From Azoarcus sp. PA01 (GTDB lineage Bacteria > Pseudomonadota > Gammaproteobacteria > Burkholderiales > Rhodocyclaceae): a stretch of DNA of 64,000 nucleotides. Positions 37,097-46,205 of the stretch are shown here, one piece after another; within the stretch, counting starts at the first letter, position 1, and each line of letters begins with the position of its first letter. Below the pieces are notes generated by a model that ran no database searches, had not been told where the DNA came from, and saw only the letters and a list, made by a program, of their open reading frames with translations. The stretch spans positions 1,860,001 to 1,924,000 of the forward strand of contig LARU01000002.1 of the NCBI GenBank assembly GCA_001274695.2, read 5' to 3'. The position numbers were made by a program, and so were the translations under genes.

Positions 37097-38230
37097 TCAC
37101 GGCGTCGCCGTGGAGGCAGCCGCGAGGTCGCGCCCGTCGCCGGGCTCGACGCCCAATGCCGCGGCGACGCCGGGATGCATGACGCGCCCGTCCCAGATGT
37201 TCAGCCCCCGCGCCAGATAGGGATCGTCGCGCAGCGCCTCGCGCCAGCCCTGGTCGGCGAGCGCGAGCACGCAGGGCAGCGTCGCGGCGTTCAGCGCGAG
37301 CGTCGAAGTTCGCGCGACTGCGCCCGGCATGTTCGCGACGCAGTAATGCACGACTTCGTCGACGACGAAAGTCGGATCGGCATGAGTCGTCGGGCGGGAA
37401 GTCTCGAAACAGCCGCCCTGGTCGATCGCGACGTCGACGACCACGGTGCCCGCGCGCATCCTGCGCACGATGTCGCGCGTGACGAGCTTCGGCGCCGCGG
37501 CACCGGGCACCAGCACCGCGCCGATCACGAGATCGGCGTCGAGCACTGCCGCTTCGATCGCGTCGGCGCTCGCGTGCAGCGTGTGCAGCTGCGTGCCGAA
37601 GCGCTCGCCGAGACGGCGCAGGACGGCCACCGACCGGTCGACGATCGTCACTGCGGCGCCCATGCCGAGCGCGATCAGCGCGGCATTGCTGCCGACGACG
37701 CCGCCGCCGAGGATCACGACGCGCGCCGGCTCGACGCCCGGCACGCCGCCGAGCAGCAGCCCGCGCCCGCCGGCTGCTTTCTCGAGACAGTGCGCGCCGG
37801 CCTGCACGCTCATCCGCCCGGCGACTTCCGACATCGGCGCGAGCAGCGGCAGCCCGCCGTCGGCGTCACCGACCGTCTCGTACGCGATCGCGGTGACGCC
37901 GCTCGCGAGCAGGTCGTTCGCCTGTTGCGGGTCCGGCGCGAGATGGAGGTAGGTGAACAGCACCTGGCCGGCGTTAAGGCGCATGCGCTCGGCGGGCTGG
38001 GGCTCCTTGACCTTGACGATCAGTTCGGCTGCGGCATACAGCGCCGCGGCGTCGTCCTCGATGCGGGCGCCGGCGTGCCGGTAGTCGTCGTCGCTCGCGC
38101 CGATGCCGCGCCCCGCATCGCGCTCGACGATCACTTCGTGGCCGTGCGCGACGACTTCGCGGACGCTCGCCGGCGTGAGCCCGACGCGATACTCATGGAC
38201 CTTGATTTCCCTCGGTACGCCGACAAGCAT
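37097..38230 (-). CDS. ald: Alanine dehydrogenase
   Basis: The protein has 377 residues beginning MLVGVPREIKVHEYRVGLTP, as usual for Ald. The substrate-binding lysine lies in ELIVKVKEPQ and the catalytic histidine in FTYLHLAPD. The Rossmann motif is VVILGGGVVGSNAALIALGMG, and 'VDVAIDQGGCFETSRPTTH' is diagnostic. It interconverts alanine with pyruvate and ammonia using NAD, in the cytoplasm, usually in the catabolic direction. GGGAGG precedes the ATG. It is transcribed toward kup and divergent from the BtuF-like gene. The last dozen residues are a short alanine/threonine-rich tail. Confidence 0.94.
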   Translation of the reverse strand: MLVGVPREIKVHEYRVGLTPASVREVVAHGHEVIVERDAGRGIGASDDDYRHAGARIEDDAAALYAAAELIVKVKEPQPAERMRLNAGQVLFTYLHLAPDPQQANDLLASGVTAIAYETVGDADGGLPLLAPMSEVAGRMSVQAGAHCLEKAAGGRGLLLGGVPGVEPARVVILGGGVVGSNAALIALGMGAAVTIVDRSVAVLRRLGERFGTQLHTLHASADAIEAAVLDADLVIGAVLVPGAAAPKLVTRDIVRRMRAGTVVVDVAIDQGGCFETSRPTTHADPTFVVDEVVHYCVANMPGAVARTSTLALNAATLPCVLALADQGWREALRDDPYLARGLNIWDGRVMHPGVAAALGVEPGDGRDLAAASTATP

Positions 38231-38338
38231 GTTGAACCTCCCGGGCAGGTGGCCGCACGCCGGCGGGCGCGACTCGGGCAGCGGCGCGCTTGCCGCATCG
38301 CCTACAATCGCAGTCTTCGCCGACGACCGCACATCGAA

Positions 38339-39169
38339 ATGCAAGTATCCACGATCCCGCCCGAATCCGCCGCCCTCGAAGACGCCGCCGGCGTCGTGCA
38401 CCGCCGTGCCGAAGGGCCGGTACGCATCGTGTCGCTGGTGCCGTCGCTGACCGAACTGGTATGTGAGCTCGGTCTCGCCGACCAGCTCGTCGGGCGCACC
38501 GGCTTCTGCATTCATCCGCGCGATATCGTCAGGAAGGTGGCGAAAGTCGGTGGCACGAAAGACGTCAGGATCGACGCCGTGCGCGCCCTCGAAGCCACGC
38601 ACCTGATCGTGAATATCGACGAGAACCGGCGTGAGACGGTCGACCGGCTCGCGGCGTTCATCCCGAACGTCATCGTCACCCACCCGTGCGCGCCGGAGGA
38701 CAATTTCGGGCTGTACCGGCTTTTCGGCCGGATCTTCGATCGCGACGCCGAAGCGGGCCGGCTGGCCGCGGATCTTGCCGGCGCGCTCGACGCGGCGCGC
38801 GCCGTGGCCGCGTCGCTGCCGCCGGAGCGGGTGCTGTACCTGATCTGGCGCGAGCCGTGGATGAGCGTGTCGCGCGACACCTATATCTCGGCGACGCTGC
38901 GTGCGGTCGGTTGGGAAACGCTGCCGGACGAGACCTCGAGCCGTTATCCCGAAATCGCCTGGCAGGCGTCGGCGGTCGTGCAGGCGCAGCGGGTGCTGCT
39001 GTCGTCCGAACCCTACCGTTTCCGCGCGTTGCATCTGGACGAGGTCGCGCGCCTGTCCGACCGGCCCGCGGCGCTGATCGACGGCACAATGACGTCCTGG
39101 TACGGCAGCCGCGCCGCGGCCGGCTTGCGCTATCTCGCGCGGCTGCGGGAGCGGCTCGCCGCTGGGTAG
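38339..39169 (+). CDS. Cobalamin-binding / helical-backbone metal receptor protein (BtuF-like)
   Basis: The protein has 276 residues. It matches the BtuF/FepB-type fold with a long backbone helix: RIVSLVPSLTELVCELGLAD then LVGRTGFC near the N-terminus, VGGTKDVRIDAVRALEATHL, and 'RYPEIAWQASAVVQAQRVLL'. BtuF delivers vitamin B12 to its ABC transporter, but this protein lacks a signal peptide, as do many COG0614 homologues, so a periplasmic role is doubtful. No transporter genes adjoin it. The ATG at 38339 is chosen because the upstream frame has no family character. A TACAAT about 30 bp before it could be a -10. Confidence 0.7.
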   Translation: MQVSTIPPESAALEDAAGVVHRRAEGPVRIVSLVPSLTELVCELGLADQLVGRTGFCIHPRDIVRKVAKVGGTKDVRIDAVRALEATHLIVNIDENRRETVDRLAAFIPNVIVTHPCAPEDNFGLYRLFGRIFDRDAEAGRLAADLAGALDAARAVAASLPPERVLYLIWREPWMSVSRDTYISATLRAVGWETLPDETSSRYPEIAWQASAVVQAQRVLLSSEPYRFRALHLDEVARLSDRPAALIDGTMTSWYGSRAAAGLRYLARLRERLAAG

Positions 39170-39205
39170 GGAAGTTCGCGAGGTGCTCGGACGCCGGCAG
39201 CCGCC

Positions 39206-39682
39206 TCAGCGCGACGCGAACGCCTGCGCGAAGTTTTCCGGCGTCAGGACCGCGAACAGCGGCCGCAGCAGGCGGTGGCGGTTGAGCTTCAGCAACGCCT
39301 TGTCGCGGCTGACGAGATGGCTCGCTTGGCCGTCGCGCGCGATCTCGAGAAACTTCTGGTCGTCGCGGTCGCGACACAGCGGCAGTGCCGGCAGCGCTTG
39401 CGCCGGTCCGTCGACCCCGACGGGAGCGTCGCGGTCGGGGAGGAGCGTGACGCGAGCGGCGTAGCCGGCGAGGATCGCCGCCTGACGTTCGGCGGCGACG
39501 CCGAACTGGCGGTACGCGAGAACGTGGCGCAATTCGTCGAGCGCGTCGCCGCGCGTGACGAGGGCGAAATCGCAGCCCTCGATCGCATCTCGCAAGCGCC
39601 TCAGCGCCGGGTCTTCGAAAAGCCACAGCGCCATGACGGTGTTCGTGTCGAGGACGATGCGCGGGCAGGGCAAGTCGGGCAT
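39206..39682 (-). CDS. PIN-domain protein (putative toxin of COG1569 type)
   Basis: The protein has 158 residues and one PIN nuclease domain. Acidic metal ligands are D12 in VLDTNTVMALW, the D/E pair in DALDELRHVLAY and DRDDQKFLEIA, with SRDKALL following. It belongs to the group annotated as the toxin half of a toxin-antitoxin pair. No antitoxin-like gene lies on either side: upstream are 104 bp to phaC, downstream the convergent BtuF-like gene. It could be a solitary RNase or a relic of a TA locus. Confidence 0.82.
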   Translation of the reverse strand: MPDLPCPRIVLDTNTVMALWLFEDPALRRLRDAIEGCDFALVTRGDALDELRHVLAYRQFGVAAERQAAILAGYAARVTLLPDRDAPVGVDGPAQALPALPLCRDRDDQKFLEIARDGQASHLVSRDKALLKLNRHRLLRPLFAVLTPENFAQAFASR

Positions 39683-39786
39683 CGCGTCTTCCGGAGGCAG
39701 CGGTCGAGATCAGCGGGTCGACGACAGCGGGTCGACGACAGCGAGGGGGCCGCAGCCCCCTCGTGACGTGCGACCGGCGATTCGCG

Positions 39787-41610
39787 TCAGGCCGCCTGGT
39801 TTGCGTCGAGGCGGACTTTGACGAAGGAGCCGGGCGCGTCCTCGATCGCCTTGAGCTTGCCTTTCGCCGGGTCGCGCGCGTCGACCTGTTCGGGATCCTG
39901 CGGCACGACCCAGCCCTGCCAGTCGGTCCACCACGAGCCTTGCTGGTGCTGCGCGCCTTCGAACCACGCGTCGGCGTCCTGCGGCAGCTTTGCCGACGGA
40001 TTCAGCCAGTAGCCGTACTTGTTCGACGCCGGCGGGTTGACGATGCCGGCGATGTGGCCGGAGCCGCCGAGCACGAAGCGCACCGCACCGCCAAGCGCCT
40101 GCGCGCCGGTGTAGGTGCTTTTCCACGGCGCAATATGGTCTTCGAGCGTCGAGATGAAGTAGCACGGAATCTTGATCTTCGACAGATCGATCGGCACGCC
40201 GTCGATGACGATGCCGCCCGGCTCGACAAGCCGGTTTTCCATGTACATCGTGCGCAGGTAGTAGCTGTGCATCTTCGCCGGCATGCGCGTCGAGTCGGAG
40301 TTCCAGTACAGCAGGTCGAACGGGAACGGGTCCTTGCCCATCAGGTAGTTGTTCACGACGAAGGACCAGATCAGGTCGTTCGCCCGCATCATGTTGAACG
40401 TGCCGGCCATCTCGGAACCTTCGAGGTAGCCGCGCTCGAACATTTTCTTCTCGAGGCTCGATACCTGGCCTTCGTCGATGAACACGCCCAGTTCGCCGGG
40501 CTCCGAAAAGTCGATCATCGTCGTGAAGAACGTCGCCGAAGCGATACGTTTGTCCTTCTTGCCGGCAAGGTACGCGAGCGTCGTCGCCAGCAGCGTGCCG
40601 CCGAGGCAGTAGCCGCAGACGTTCACTTCCTTCTCGCCGGTCTGCTTCTCGATCGCGTCGAGCGCCGCGACGATGCCTTCGTGCACGTAGGACTCGAACG
40701 TCTTCTCGGCGAGGCGCTCGTCGGGGTTCACCCACGACACGACGAACACCGTGTGGCCCTGGTCGACGCACCACTTGATGTACGAATTCTTCTCGCGCAG
40801 GTCGAGGATGTAGAACTTGTTGATCCACGGCGGCACGATCAGCAGCGGGCGCTTGAGCACTTTGTCGGTGCGCGGCGTGTACTGGATCAGCTGCATCATG
40901 TCGGTCTGGAACACGACTTTGCCGGGCGTCGTCGCGACGTTGCGGCCGAGTTCGAACGCGGTCGTGTCGGTCATCTTGACGCGCAGCTGGCCGCCGCCGT
41001 CTTCCATGTCGCGCAGCAGGTTGTTCAGGCCCTTGATGAGGTTCTGGCCGTTGTTCTTGACTGTCTCGCGGAACACTTCGGGATTCGTCAGCGCGAAATT
41101 CGACGGCGACAGCGCGTCGATGTACTGGCGCGTGAAGAAGTTCACCTTCTTCTGCGAGTGCTCGTCGAGCCCTTCGACGCAGCACACCGTGTCATGCACG
41201 TGGCGCGCGGTGATCAGGTACGACTGCTTGATGAAGTCGAACAGGAAATGCTCTTCCCACTGCTCGTCCTTGAAGCGCTTGTCGGTCTTCTCCGGCTGCG
41301 CGATCGGCGCGCCGTGCATGCCCATGACGCGCAGCATCGAATGCTGCCACAGCGAGAAGTAGTCCCACACCAGGTTCATCTGCGACTGCGCGAGCTTGTA
41401 GGGATTGGCCAGCAGCTTGGCCATCATGTCCATGAACGCCTGCGCGATGCCCAGCTCGTCGCTGGGCGTGGAGACGCCTTTCTTGAGCTGGCGCTGGACG
41501 TGCTCGCTGATCAGGTGCGAAGCGCGCTGTGCGACTTCGGCGTAGGTCTTGGCGACCTCCTTCGGATCCGGCAGCTCGGCAAATACGTTCTCGGGGGTGG
41601 GTGCAGCCAT
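39787..41610 (-). CDS. phaC: Class I poly(3-hydroxyalkanoate) synthase
   Basis: The protein has 607 residues, normal for class I. The N-terminal PhaC_N domain (about 70-270) is followed by the alpha/beta hydrolase core. The lipase-like box is G-Y-C335-L-G-G with the catalytic cysteine, the aspartate lies in STLEDHIAPW, and the histidine in GGSGHIAGIVNPP. It polymerises (R)-3-hydroxybutyryl-CoA at granule surfaces. The MBL-hydrolase gene ends 21 bp upstream on the same strand, suggesting co-transcription. No phaA, phaB or phasin genes flank it. GGAG lies about 9 bp before the ATG. Confidence 0.95.
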   Translation of the reverse strand: MAAPTPENVFAELPDPKEVAKTYAEVAQRASHLISEHVQRQLKKGVSTPSDELGIAQAFMDMMAKLLANPYKLAQSQMNLVWDYFSLWQHSMLRVMGMHGAPIAQPEKTDKRFKDEQWEEHFLFDFIKQSYLITARHVHDTVCCVEGLDEHSQKKVNFFTRQYIDALSPSNFALTNPEVFRETVKNNGQNLIKGLNNLLRDMEDGGGQLRVKMTDTTAFELGRNVATTPGKVVFQTDMMQLIQYTPRTDKVLKRPLLIVPPWINKFYILDLREKNSYIKWCVDQGHTVFVVSWVNPDERLAEKTFESYVHEGIVAALDAIEKQTGEKEVNVCGYCLGGTLLATTLAYLAGKKDKRIASATFFTTMIDFSEPGELGVFIDEGQVSSLEKKMFERGYLEGSEMAGTFNMMRANDLIWSFVVNNYLMGKDPFPFDLLYWNSDSTRMPAKMHSYYLRTMYMENRLVEPGGIVIDGVPIDLSKIKIPCYFISTLEDHIAPWKSTYTGAQALGGAVRFVLGGSGHIAGIVNPPASNKYGYWLNPSAKLPQDADAWFEGAQHQQGSWWTDWQGWVVPQDPEQVDARDPAKGKLKAIEDAPGSFVKVRLDANQAA

Positions 41611-41631
41611 CTCTCTATTGCTCCTGTTTTT

Positions 41632-42660
41632 TCATGCAATGCGTTCGAATCGGGTCGTGCCGTCGTCGCTGGCCAGTCTGCGAGCCTCGTTTCTATTGAC
41701 GAGGTAGTTGAGGTGGGCGATCGCTTCTCCCATCGCGAACATGACCTGGTGCGTGTCCAGTTCGCGGGGAAACAGTGTCGAAAGGACGTCCGCGGCGCTG
41801 CCGGGCGTTACGAGCGCGCCGAGCAGTTCGTCGCAGCGTTCACGGTGGTGCGTTTCGAGCTGTGCGATTCTCGCCCTGATGCCGCGGAATGGTCGACCAT
41901 GCGATGGTAGCACGAGCGTATCGTCGGGCAAGTCCTTGAAGCGATTCAGCGAATCGAGGAACCAGCCGAGCGGATCGTCATTCGGCGTCGCCGCATAAAC
42001 GCTGACGTTCGTCGAAATGCGCGGCAGCAGCATGTCACCCGAAATGAGTATCCCGAGCTGCGCGCAGTACAGGCTGGCGTGCTCGGGCGCATGACCATAT
42101 CCTACGATGACGTGCCACTCGTGGGCGCTGATCGTCACGACATCGCCGTCGAACAGGCGGTGATAGGCCGTGGGGAGCGTTGGCACGCCGCGGCGATAAC
42201 CGTTGCCGCGGTCGACGAGGGCGGCCTGGCGCGCGTCGTCGAGTCCGTGGCTGCGGAATTGCGCGACCATGTCGGTGACCGAGTATCCGGGCAGCTGGTT
42301 CCAGATCGCGTGGCCATACAGGAGCTCGCCCTGCGTCATCCACACCGGCGCGCCGTCGCGCGCGGCGAGCCAGGTCGCCAGGCCAAGATGGTCGGGATGG
42401 TGGTGGGTGACGAGGACACGCCCGACCGGGCGCCCGTCGTTCGCGAGGATCGTGCTCCAGTGCTCGCGCACTTCGTCGAGGCTGAAGCCGGTGTCGATCA
42501 CGGCGAGCGTTTCGCCGTCGTCGAGCAGCCACAGGTTGATGTGGTCGAGGGCGAATGGCAGCGGCATCCGCACCCAGCTCACCCCCTTCGCCACGGCGAG
42601 CGTCTCGCCGCCGGCAGGGGTCTCGCTGAACGGGTACTGCAGTTCGGTAAGACGGGTCAT
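41632..42660 (-). CDS. MBL-fold metallo-hydrolase
   Basis: The protein has 342 residues. The metal site is clear: THHHPDHLG, with later ligands in GHAPEHASLY and SGDMLLPRIS, and PSHGRPF closing the site. A C-terminal helical domain of about 90 residues follows, as in the group of beta-lactamase-like hydrolases next to acyl-CoA genes. The substrate is unknown; some relatives are thioester or lactone hydrolases. GGAGAG precedes the ATG. It is 21 bp upstream of phaC and divergent from the MerR regulator, with a 138 bp shared intergenic region. Confidence 0.85.
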   Translation of the reverse strand: MTRLTELQYPFSETPAGGETLAVAKGVSWVRMPLPFALDHINLWLLDDGETLAVIDTGFSLDEVREHWSTILANDGRPVGRVLVTHHHPDHLGLATWLAARDGAPVWMTQGELLYGHAIWNQLPGYSVTDMVAQFRSHGLDDARQAALVDRGNGYRRGVPTLPTAYHRLFDGDVVTISAHEWHVIVGYGHAPEHASLYCAQLGILISGDMLLPRISTNVSVYAATPNDDPLGWFLDSLNRFKDLPDDTLVLPSHGRPFRGIRARIAQLETHHRERCDELLGALVTPGSAADVLSTLFPRELDTHQVMFAMGEAIAHLNYLVNRNEARRLASDDGTTRFERIA

Positions 42661-42798
42661 CGAGTTCTCTCCGTTGGACGGGGCAAGCAATCGCCGATTG
42701 CTCAAACCCCTCAATTCTGATTAACTTTTCTGCTCTTTCAGCGCGGCTGCTTGCGCGCGACGCAATCGACCAGGCCGTTTTACTTCGGGCACCGATCA

Positions 42799-43236
42799 AT
42801 GGCAAGCGAACAAACCTACACCATTACCGAACTCGCGCGCGACTTCGACGTCACGCCTCGGGCGATCCGCTTCTACGAGGACCAGGGGCTGCTGAAGCCG
42901 TCCCGGGCCGGGCGCACGCGCATCTATTCCAAGTCCGACCGTACCCGCCTCAAGCTCACGCTGCGCGGCAAGCGCCTCGGCCTGTCGCTCGCCGAAATCA
43001 AGGAATTGCTCGAGATGCACGGTGGCGTGCGCAATCCCGCGGCGCAGCTGGTGCGTTTCCTCGTCGTGCTCGCCGACCGCCGTGAAGCGCTCGAACAGCA
43101 GCGCGAGGACATCGAAGCGGTGCTCGGCGAGATCGCGATGCTCGAAAAACAGTGCTCCGATCTGCTCGGCCACGATCCCGGCGGCGCGGCGGCGGCACGT
43201 GCCGAAATCGTGCGCCGCATGCGGAGCGGGGCTTGA
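42799..43236 (+). CDS. MerR-family regulator, LiuR-like
   Basis: The protein has 145 residues. The N-terminal winged helix reads YTITELARDFDVTPRAIRFY, then EDQGLLKPSRAGRTRIYSKSDRTRLK, followed by a coiled-coil dimerisation helix. It lacks the cysteines of metal-sensing MerR proteins. The sequence closely follows LiuR, the regulator of branched-chain amino-acid and acyl-CoA oxidation genes, which responds to a pathway intermediate. A matching operator lies just downstream at 43252-43269, ahead of an acyl-CoA operon that it probably controls. The exact inducer cannot be told from sequence. Confidence 0.85.
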   Translation: MASEQTYTITELARDFDVTPRAIRFYEDQGLLKPSRAGRTRIYSKSDRTRLKLTLRGKRLGLSLAEIKELLEMHGGVRNPAAQLVRFLVVLADRREALEQQREDIEAVLGEIAMLEKQCSDLLGHDPGGAAAARAEIVRRMRSGA

Positions 43237-43251
43237 TTTTTTTCGCCGTTA

Positions 43252-43269
43252 GTTTACGTTGACGTAAAC
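43252..43269. promoter_or_regulatory. LiuR-type operator
   Basis: GTTTACGT-TG-ACGTAAAC is an inverted repeat with 8 bp arms. It resembles the TTTACGT...ACGTAAA motif described for LiuR regulons, and AT-rich DNA surrounds it. It lies 16 bp after the MerR gene and 43 bp before the thioesterase ATG, so the MerR protein likely controls the downstream operon here. Confidence 0.68.
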
Positions 43270-43312
43270 GTAATAACAACTGGAAATTCTACAATCCAGA
43301 CGAGGAGACCGG

Positions 43313-43780
43313 ATGAGATACGAGCTGCCGATTTTCCAGCCCAAAGACCCCGGGTATGCAGATCGCGTCCGTGAAAGTTTCCGCCTGCAGCAGGCGATGG
43401 CGCTGATCGGCGCGCAGTTGCCCGTCGTCGAGCCGGGCCATGTCGAGATCCACCTGCCGTTCAAGCCGGAAATCACGCAGCAGCATGGCTTCATCCATGG
43501 CGGCGTCGTCGGGATGATCGCGGATTCCGCGGCCGGCTACGCGGCGAACACGTTGACGCCCGCCGGCACCAGCGTGCTGACCGTCGAATACAAGTTGAAC
43601 CTGCTTGCGCCGGCCGACGGCGAACGGCTCGTCGCGCGCGGCGAAGTCATCAAGCCCGGACGCACGCTGCTGATCACGCGCGCGGAAGTGTTCGCGATCA
43701 GGCGCGAGCAATGGACGTTGTGCGCGGTGATGCAGCAGACGATCATGGCGATGCATGGCAGGAAGGAAGGGGTCGAGTGA
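43313..43780 (+). CDS. PaaI-type hotdog thioesterase
   Basis: The protein has 155 residues and the hotdog fold with the PaaI signature QQHGFIHGGVVGMIADSAAG, where H-G-G and the downstream aspartate form the active site. 'VLTVEYKLNLLAPADGERL' is the usual second strand region. It should hydrolyse an acyl- or aryl-CoA thioester. It is the first gene after the LiuR-type operator, and GAGGAG precedes the ATG. In such operons it may relieve CoA trapping; the substrate is unknown. Confidence 0.87.
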   Translation: MRYELPIFQPKDPGYADRVRESFRLQQAMALIGAQLPVVEPGHVEIHLPFKPEITQQHGFIHGGVVGMIADSAAGYAANTLTPAGTSVLTVEYKLNLLAPADGERLVARGEVIKPGRTLLITRAEVFAIRREQWTLCAVMQQTIMAMHGRKEGVE

Positions 43781-43836
43781 TTTCAGCTGCCGCGGCGCGG
43801 TCGCGGTGTTACAGACAAAACTGAAGGAAATTTTCT

Positions 43837-44976
43837 GTGCCAGTCGAACTTCGCGTGTTGGGCGCCGATGACGGAGTCTACCTCGACCACGTCCGCCAGT
43901 TCTTCCGCAACTATGCCGCTTCGATCGGCGTCGACTTGTGTTTCCAGGGTTTCGGCGACGAGATGGCGTCGTTGCCGGGAGCGTACGGGGCGCCGCAGGG
44001 CCGGCTTTTCTACGCCGAACTCGACCGGCAGCCCGCGGGCTGCGTTGGCATCCGCCCGTTCTCCGACGGCATCTGCGAAATGAAGCGGCTGTACGTCGAG
44101 CCGACGCTGCGCGGGCTGGGCGTCGGTCGCGAACTGGTCCTCGCGGCGATCCGCGCGGCGAAGGACATCGGGTACCGCCGCATCCTGCTCGACACGCTGC
44201 CGACGATGCGCATCGCCGTGAAGCTGTATCGCGAACTCGGCTTCACCGAAGTGCCGGCTTACTACCCGACGCCGGTCGAAGGGACGCTTTTCCTCGCGCT
44301 GGACCTCGAAAACTGGTCCGAGGAAGAAGTGGCGAACGAAAACCTGTTCCACCTCTTCGATTACAACCGCGCCTGGGCGAGGCAGATGCAGCACATCGAC
44401 CCCGGTTTCTTCGAGAAACTGTCGAAGCTGCAGGCGCCCGAATACCTGTGGATCGGCTGCTCGGATTCGCGCGTGCCGGCGAACCAGATCGTCGGTCTGC
44501 TGCCGGGCGAAGTGTTCGTGCATCGCAACGTCGCGAATGTCGTCGTGCATACCGACCTGAACTGCCTGTCGGTGATCCAGTTCGCCGTCGACGTGCTGAA
44601 AGTCAAGCACATCATGGTCGTCGGCCACTACGGTTGCGGCGGCGTGAAGGCGGCGCTCGGGCGCGAGCGGGTCGGCCTCGTCGACCTGTGGCTGCGCCAC
44701 GTGCAGGACGTGCACGTCAAGCACCGCCAGGCGGTCGATCGGCTACCGCCGGAGCTCGCGCACGACCGGCTGTGCGAGCTGAACGTGCTCGAACAGGTCG
44801 TCAATGTGGCCCAGACTGTGGTCGTGCAGGACGCGTGGAAACGCGGCCAGCCGCTCGCGGTGCATGCCTGGATCTACGGGCTGAAGAACGGCCTGGTGCG
44901 TGACCTGGGCCTCAACGTGACGCGCCCCGAAGACCTGCTGCCGCGCTATGTCGCGGCGCTCGAAACGCTGGCCTGA
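43837..44976 (+). CDS. Fused GNAT acetyltransferase - beta-carbonic anhydrase
   Basis: One frame of 379 residues contains two domains. Residues 1-155 are a GNAT N-acetyltransferase with the acetyl-CoA loop LYVEPTLRGLGVGRELV (R/Q-x-x-G-x-G type) and 'LYRELGFTEVPAYYPTP'. Residues 168-379 are a beta-class carbonic anhydrase: zinc ligands C208, H264 and C267, and the D210-R212 dyad in CSDSRVPANQ; GHYGCGG is diagnostic. The protein starts at a GTG with AAGGAAA in front. No spaced ribosome site occurs at the junction. The anhydrase would supply bicarbonate; the acetyltransferase substrate is unknown. It lies second in the acyl-CoA operon. Confidence 0.92.
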   Translation: MPVELRVLGADDGVYLDHVRQFFRNYAASIGVDLCFQGFGDEMASLPGAYGAPQGRLFYAELDRQPAGCVGIRPFSDGICEMKRLYVEPTLRGLGVGRELVLAAIRAAKDIGYRRILLDTLPTMRIAVKLYRELGFTEVPAYYPTPVEGTLFLALDLENWSEEEVANENLFHLFDYNRAWARQMQHIDPGFFEKLSKLQAPEYLWIGCSDSRVPANQIVGLLPGEVFVHRNVANVVVHTDLNCLSVIQFAVDVLKVKHIMVVGHYGCGGVKAALGRERVGLVDLWLRHVQDVHVKHRQAVDRLPPELAHDRLCELNVLEQVVNVAQTVVVQDAWKRGQPLAVHAWIYGLKNGLVRDLGLNVTRPEDLLPRYVAALETLA

Positions 44977-45014
44977 GAGCCGGTGATCCCCATAAGCCGT
45001 ACAGGAGAGAAAGC

Positions 45015-46205
45015 ATGAATGATCCCGTTGTCATCGTTTCCGCCGCCCGCACGCCGATGGGCGGCTTCCAGGGCGATTTGTCGGCGCTGAGCGGCCCGCA
45101 GCTGGGCGCGGTCGCGATCCGGGCCGCCGTCGAACGCGCCGGGCTGAGCCCCGAAGCGGTGCAGGAAGTGCTGATGGGCTGCGTGCTGCCGGCGGGTGTC
45201 GGGCAAGCGCCGGCGCGCCAGGCTGCGCTCGGCGCCGGCCTGCCGCTGTCGGCCGGCTGCACGACGGTCAGCAAGGTGTGCGGCTCCGGCATGAAGTCGG
45301 TGATGCTCGCGCACGACCTGCTGGTCGCCGGCACGAACGACGTGATGGTCGCCGGCGGCATGGAGTCGATGTCGAACGCGCCGTATCTGCTGCCGAAGGC
45401 GCGCGGCGGCTACCGCCTCGGCCATGGCCAGGTGCTCGACCACATGTTCCTCGACGGCCTCGAGGACAGCTACTCGAAAGAGAACAAAGGTCGCCTGATG
45501 GGCACTTTCGCCGAAGACTGCGCGCGCCACTTCGACTTCAGCCGCGCTGCGCAGGACGAGTTCGCAATCGCCTCGACGATGCGCGCGCAGAACGCGATCC
45601 AGGACGGCAGCTTTGCCTGGGAAGTCGCGCCGGTGACGGTCCCGGGGCGCAAGGGCGACGTCGTCGTCGACCGCGATGAGCAGCCGCCGAAAGCGCAGAT
45701 CGACAAGATCGCCGGCCTGAAGCCCGCGTTCAAGAAGGACGGCACCGTCACGGCCGCGAATTCGAGCTCGATCTCCGACGGCGCCGCGGCACTCGTGCTG
45801 ATGCGCCGCTCGACCGCCGACAAGCTCGGCCTCGCGCCGCTCGCGACCGTTCAAGGGCACGCGACGCACGCGCAGGAGCCGCAGTGGTTCACGACCGCTC
45901 CGGTCGGTGCGGTGCAGAAAGTGCTCGCGAAGGCCGGCTGGAACGTCGGCGACGTCGATCTGTGGGAAATTAACGAAGCGTTCGCGGTCGTCACGATGGC
46001 AGCGATGAAGGAACTCGACCTGCCGCACGACCGCGTCAACGTGCATGGCGGCGCGTGCGCGCTCGGCCACCCGATCGGCGCGTCCGGCGCCCGGATCATC
46101 GTCACGCTGCTCGGTGCGCTGAAGAAATACGGCAAGAAGCGCGGCGTCGCGAGCCTGTGCATCGGCGGCGGCGAAGCGACCGCGGTGGCGGTGGAGCTCG
46201 TCTAA
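45015..46205 (+). CDS. Acetyl-CoA C-acyltransferase (thiolase)
   Basis: The protein has 396 residues, typical of thiolases. The acyl-accepting cysteine is C89 in TTVSKVCGSGMKS, the histidine lies in NVHGGACALGHPIGASGAR and the second cysteine in SLCIGGGEA. It cleaves or forms 3-ketoacyl-CoA in the cytoplasm. An AGGAGAG site precedes the ATG. It is directly followed by the acyl-CoA dehydrogenase gene with no spacer (TAA then ATG). Biosynthetic acetoacetyl-CoA thiolase (phaA-like) is possible, but the operon points to degradation. Confidence 0.92.
   Translation: MNDPVVIVSAARTPMGGFQGDLSALSGPQLGAVAIRAAVERAGLSPEAVQEVLMGCVLPAGVGQAPARQAALGAGLPLSAGCTTVSKVCGSGMKSVMLAHDLLVAGTNDVMVAGGMESMSNAPYLLPKARGGYRLGHGQVLDHMFLDGLEDSYSKENKGRLMGTFAEDCARHFDFSRAAQDEFAIASTMRAQNAIQDGSFAWEVAPVTVPGRKGDVVVDRDEQPPKAQIDKIAGLKPAFKKDGTVTAANSSSISDGAAALVLMRRSTADKLGLAPLATVQGHATHAQEPQWFTTAPVGAVQKVLAKAGWNVGDVDLWEINEAFAVVTMAAMKELDLPHDRVNVHGGACALGHPIGASGARIIVTLLGALKKYGKKRGVASLCIGGGEATAVAVELV

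Noticed and set aside
36143..38338. Very long open frames antisense to kup and ald, and similar antisense frames across the window
   Set aside because: High GC at third positions keeps shadow frames open; their translations are arginine/alanine-rich without family motifs, while the opposite strand encodes clear enzymes.
39206..39682. Complete PIN-type toxin-antitoxin locus
   Set aside because: No antitoxin-sized DNA-binding gene lies on either side; only the PIN protein can be supported.
44310..44350. Independent start for the carbonic anhydrase half of the fusion
   Set aside because: A GTG occurs but the purine-rich run before it is only about 3 bp away, and both domains are in frame with no stop between them.
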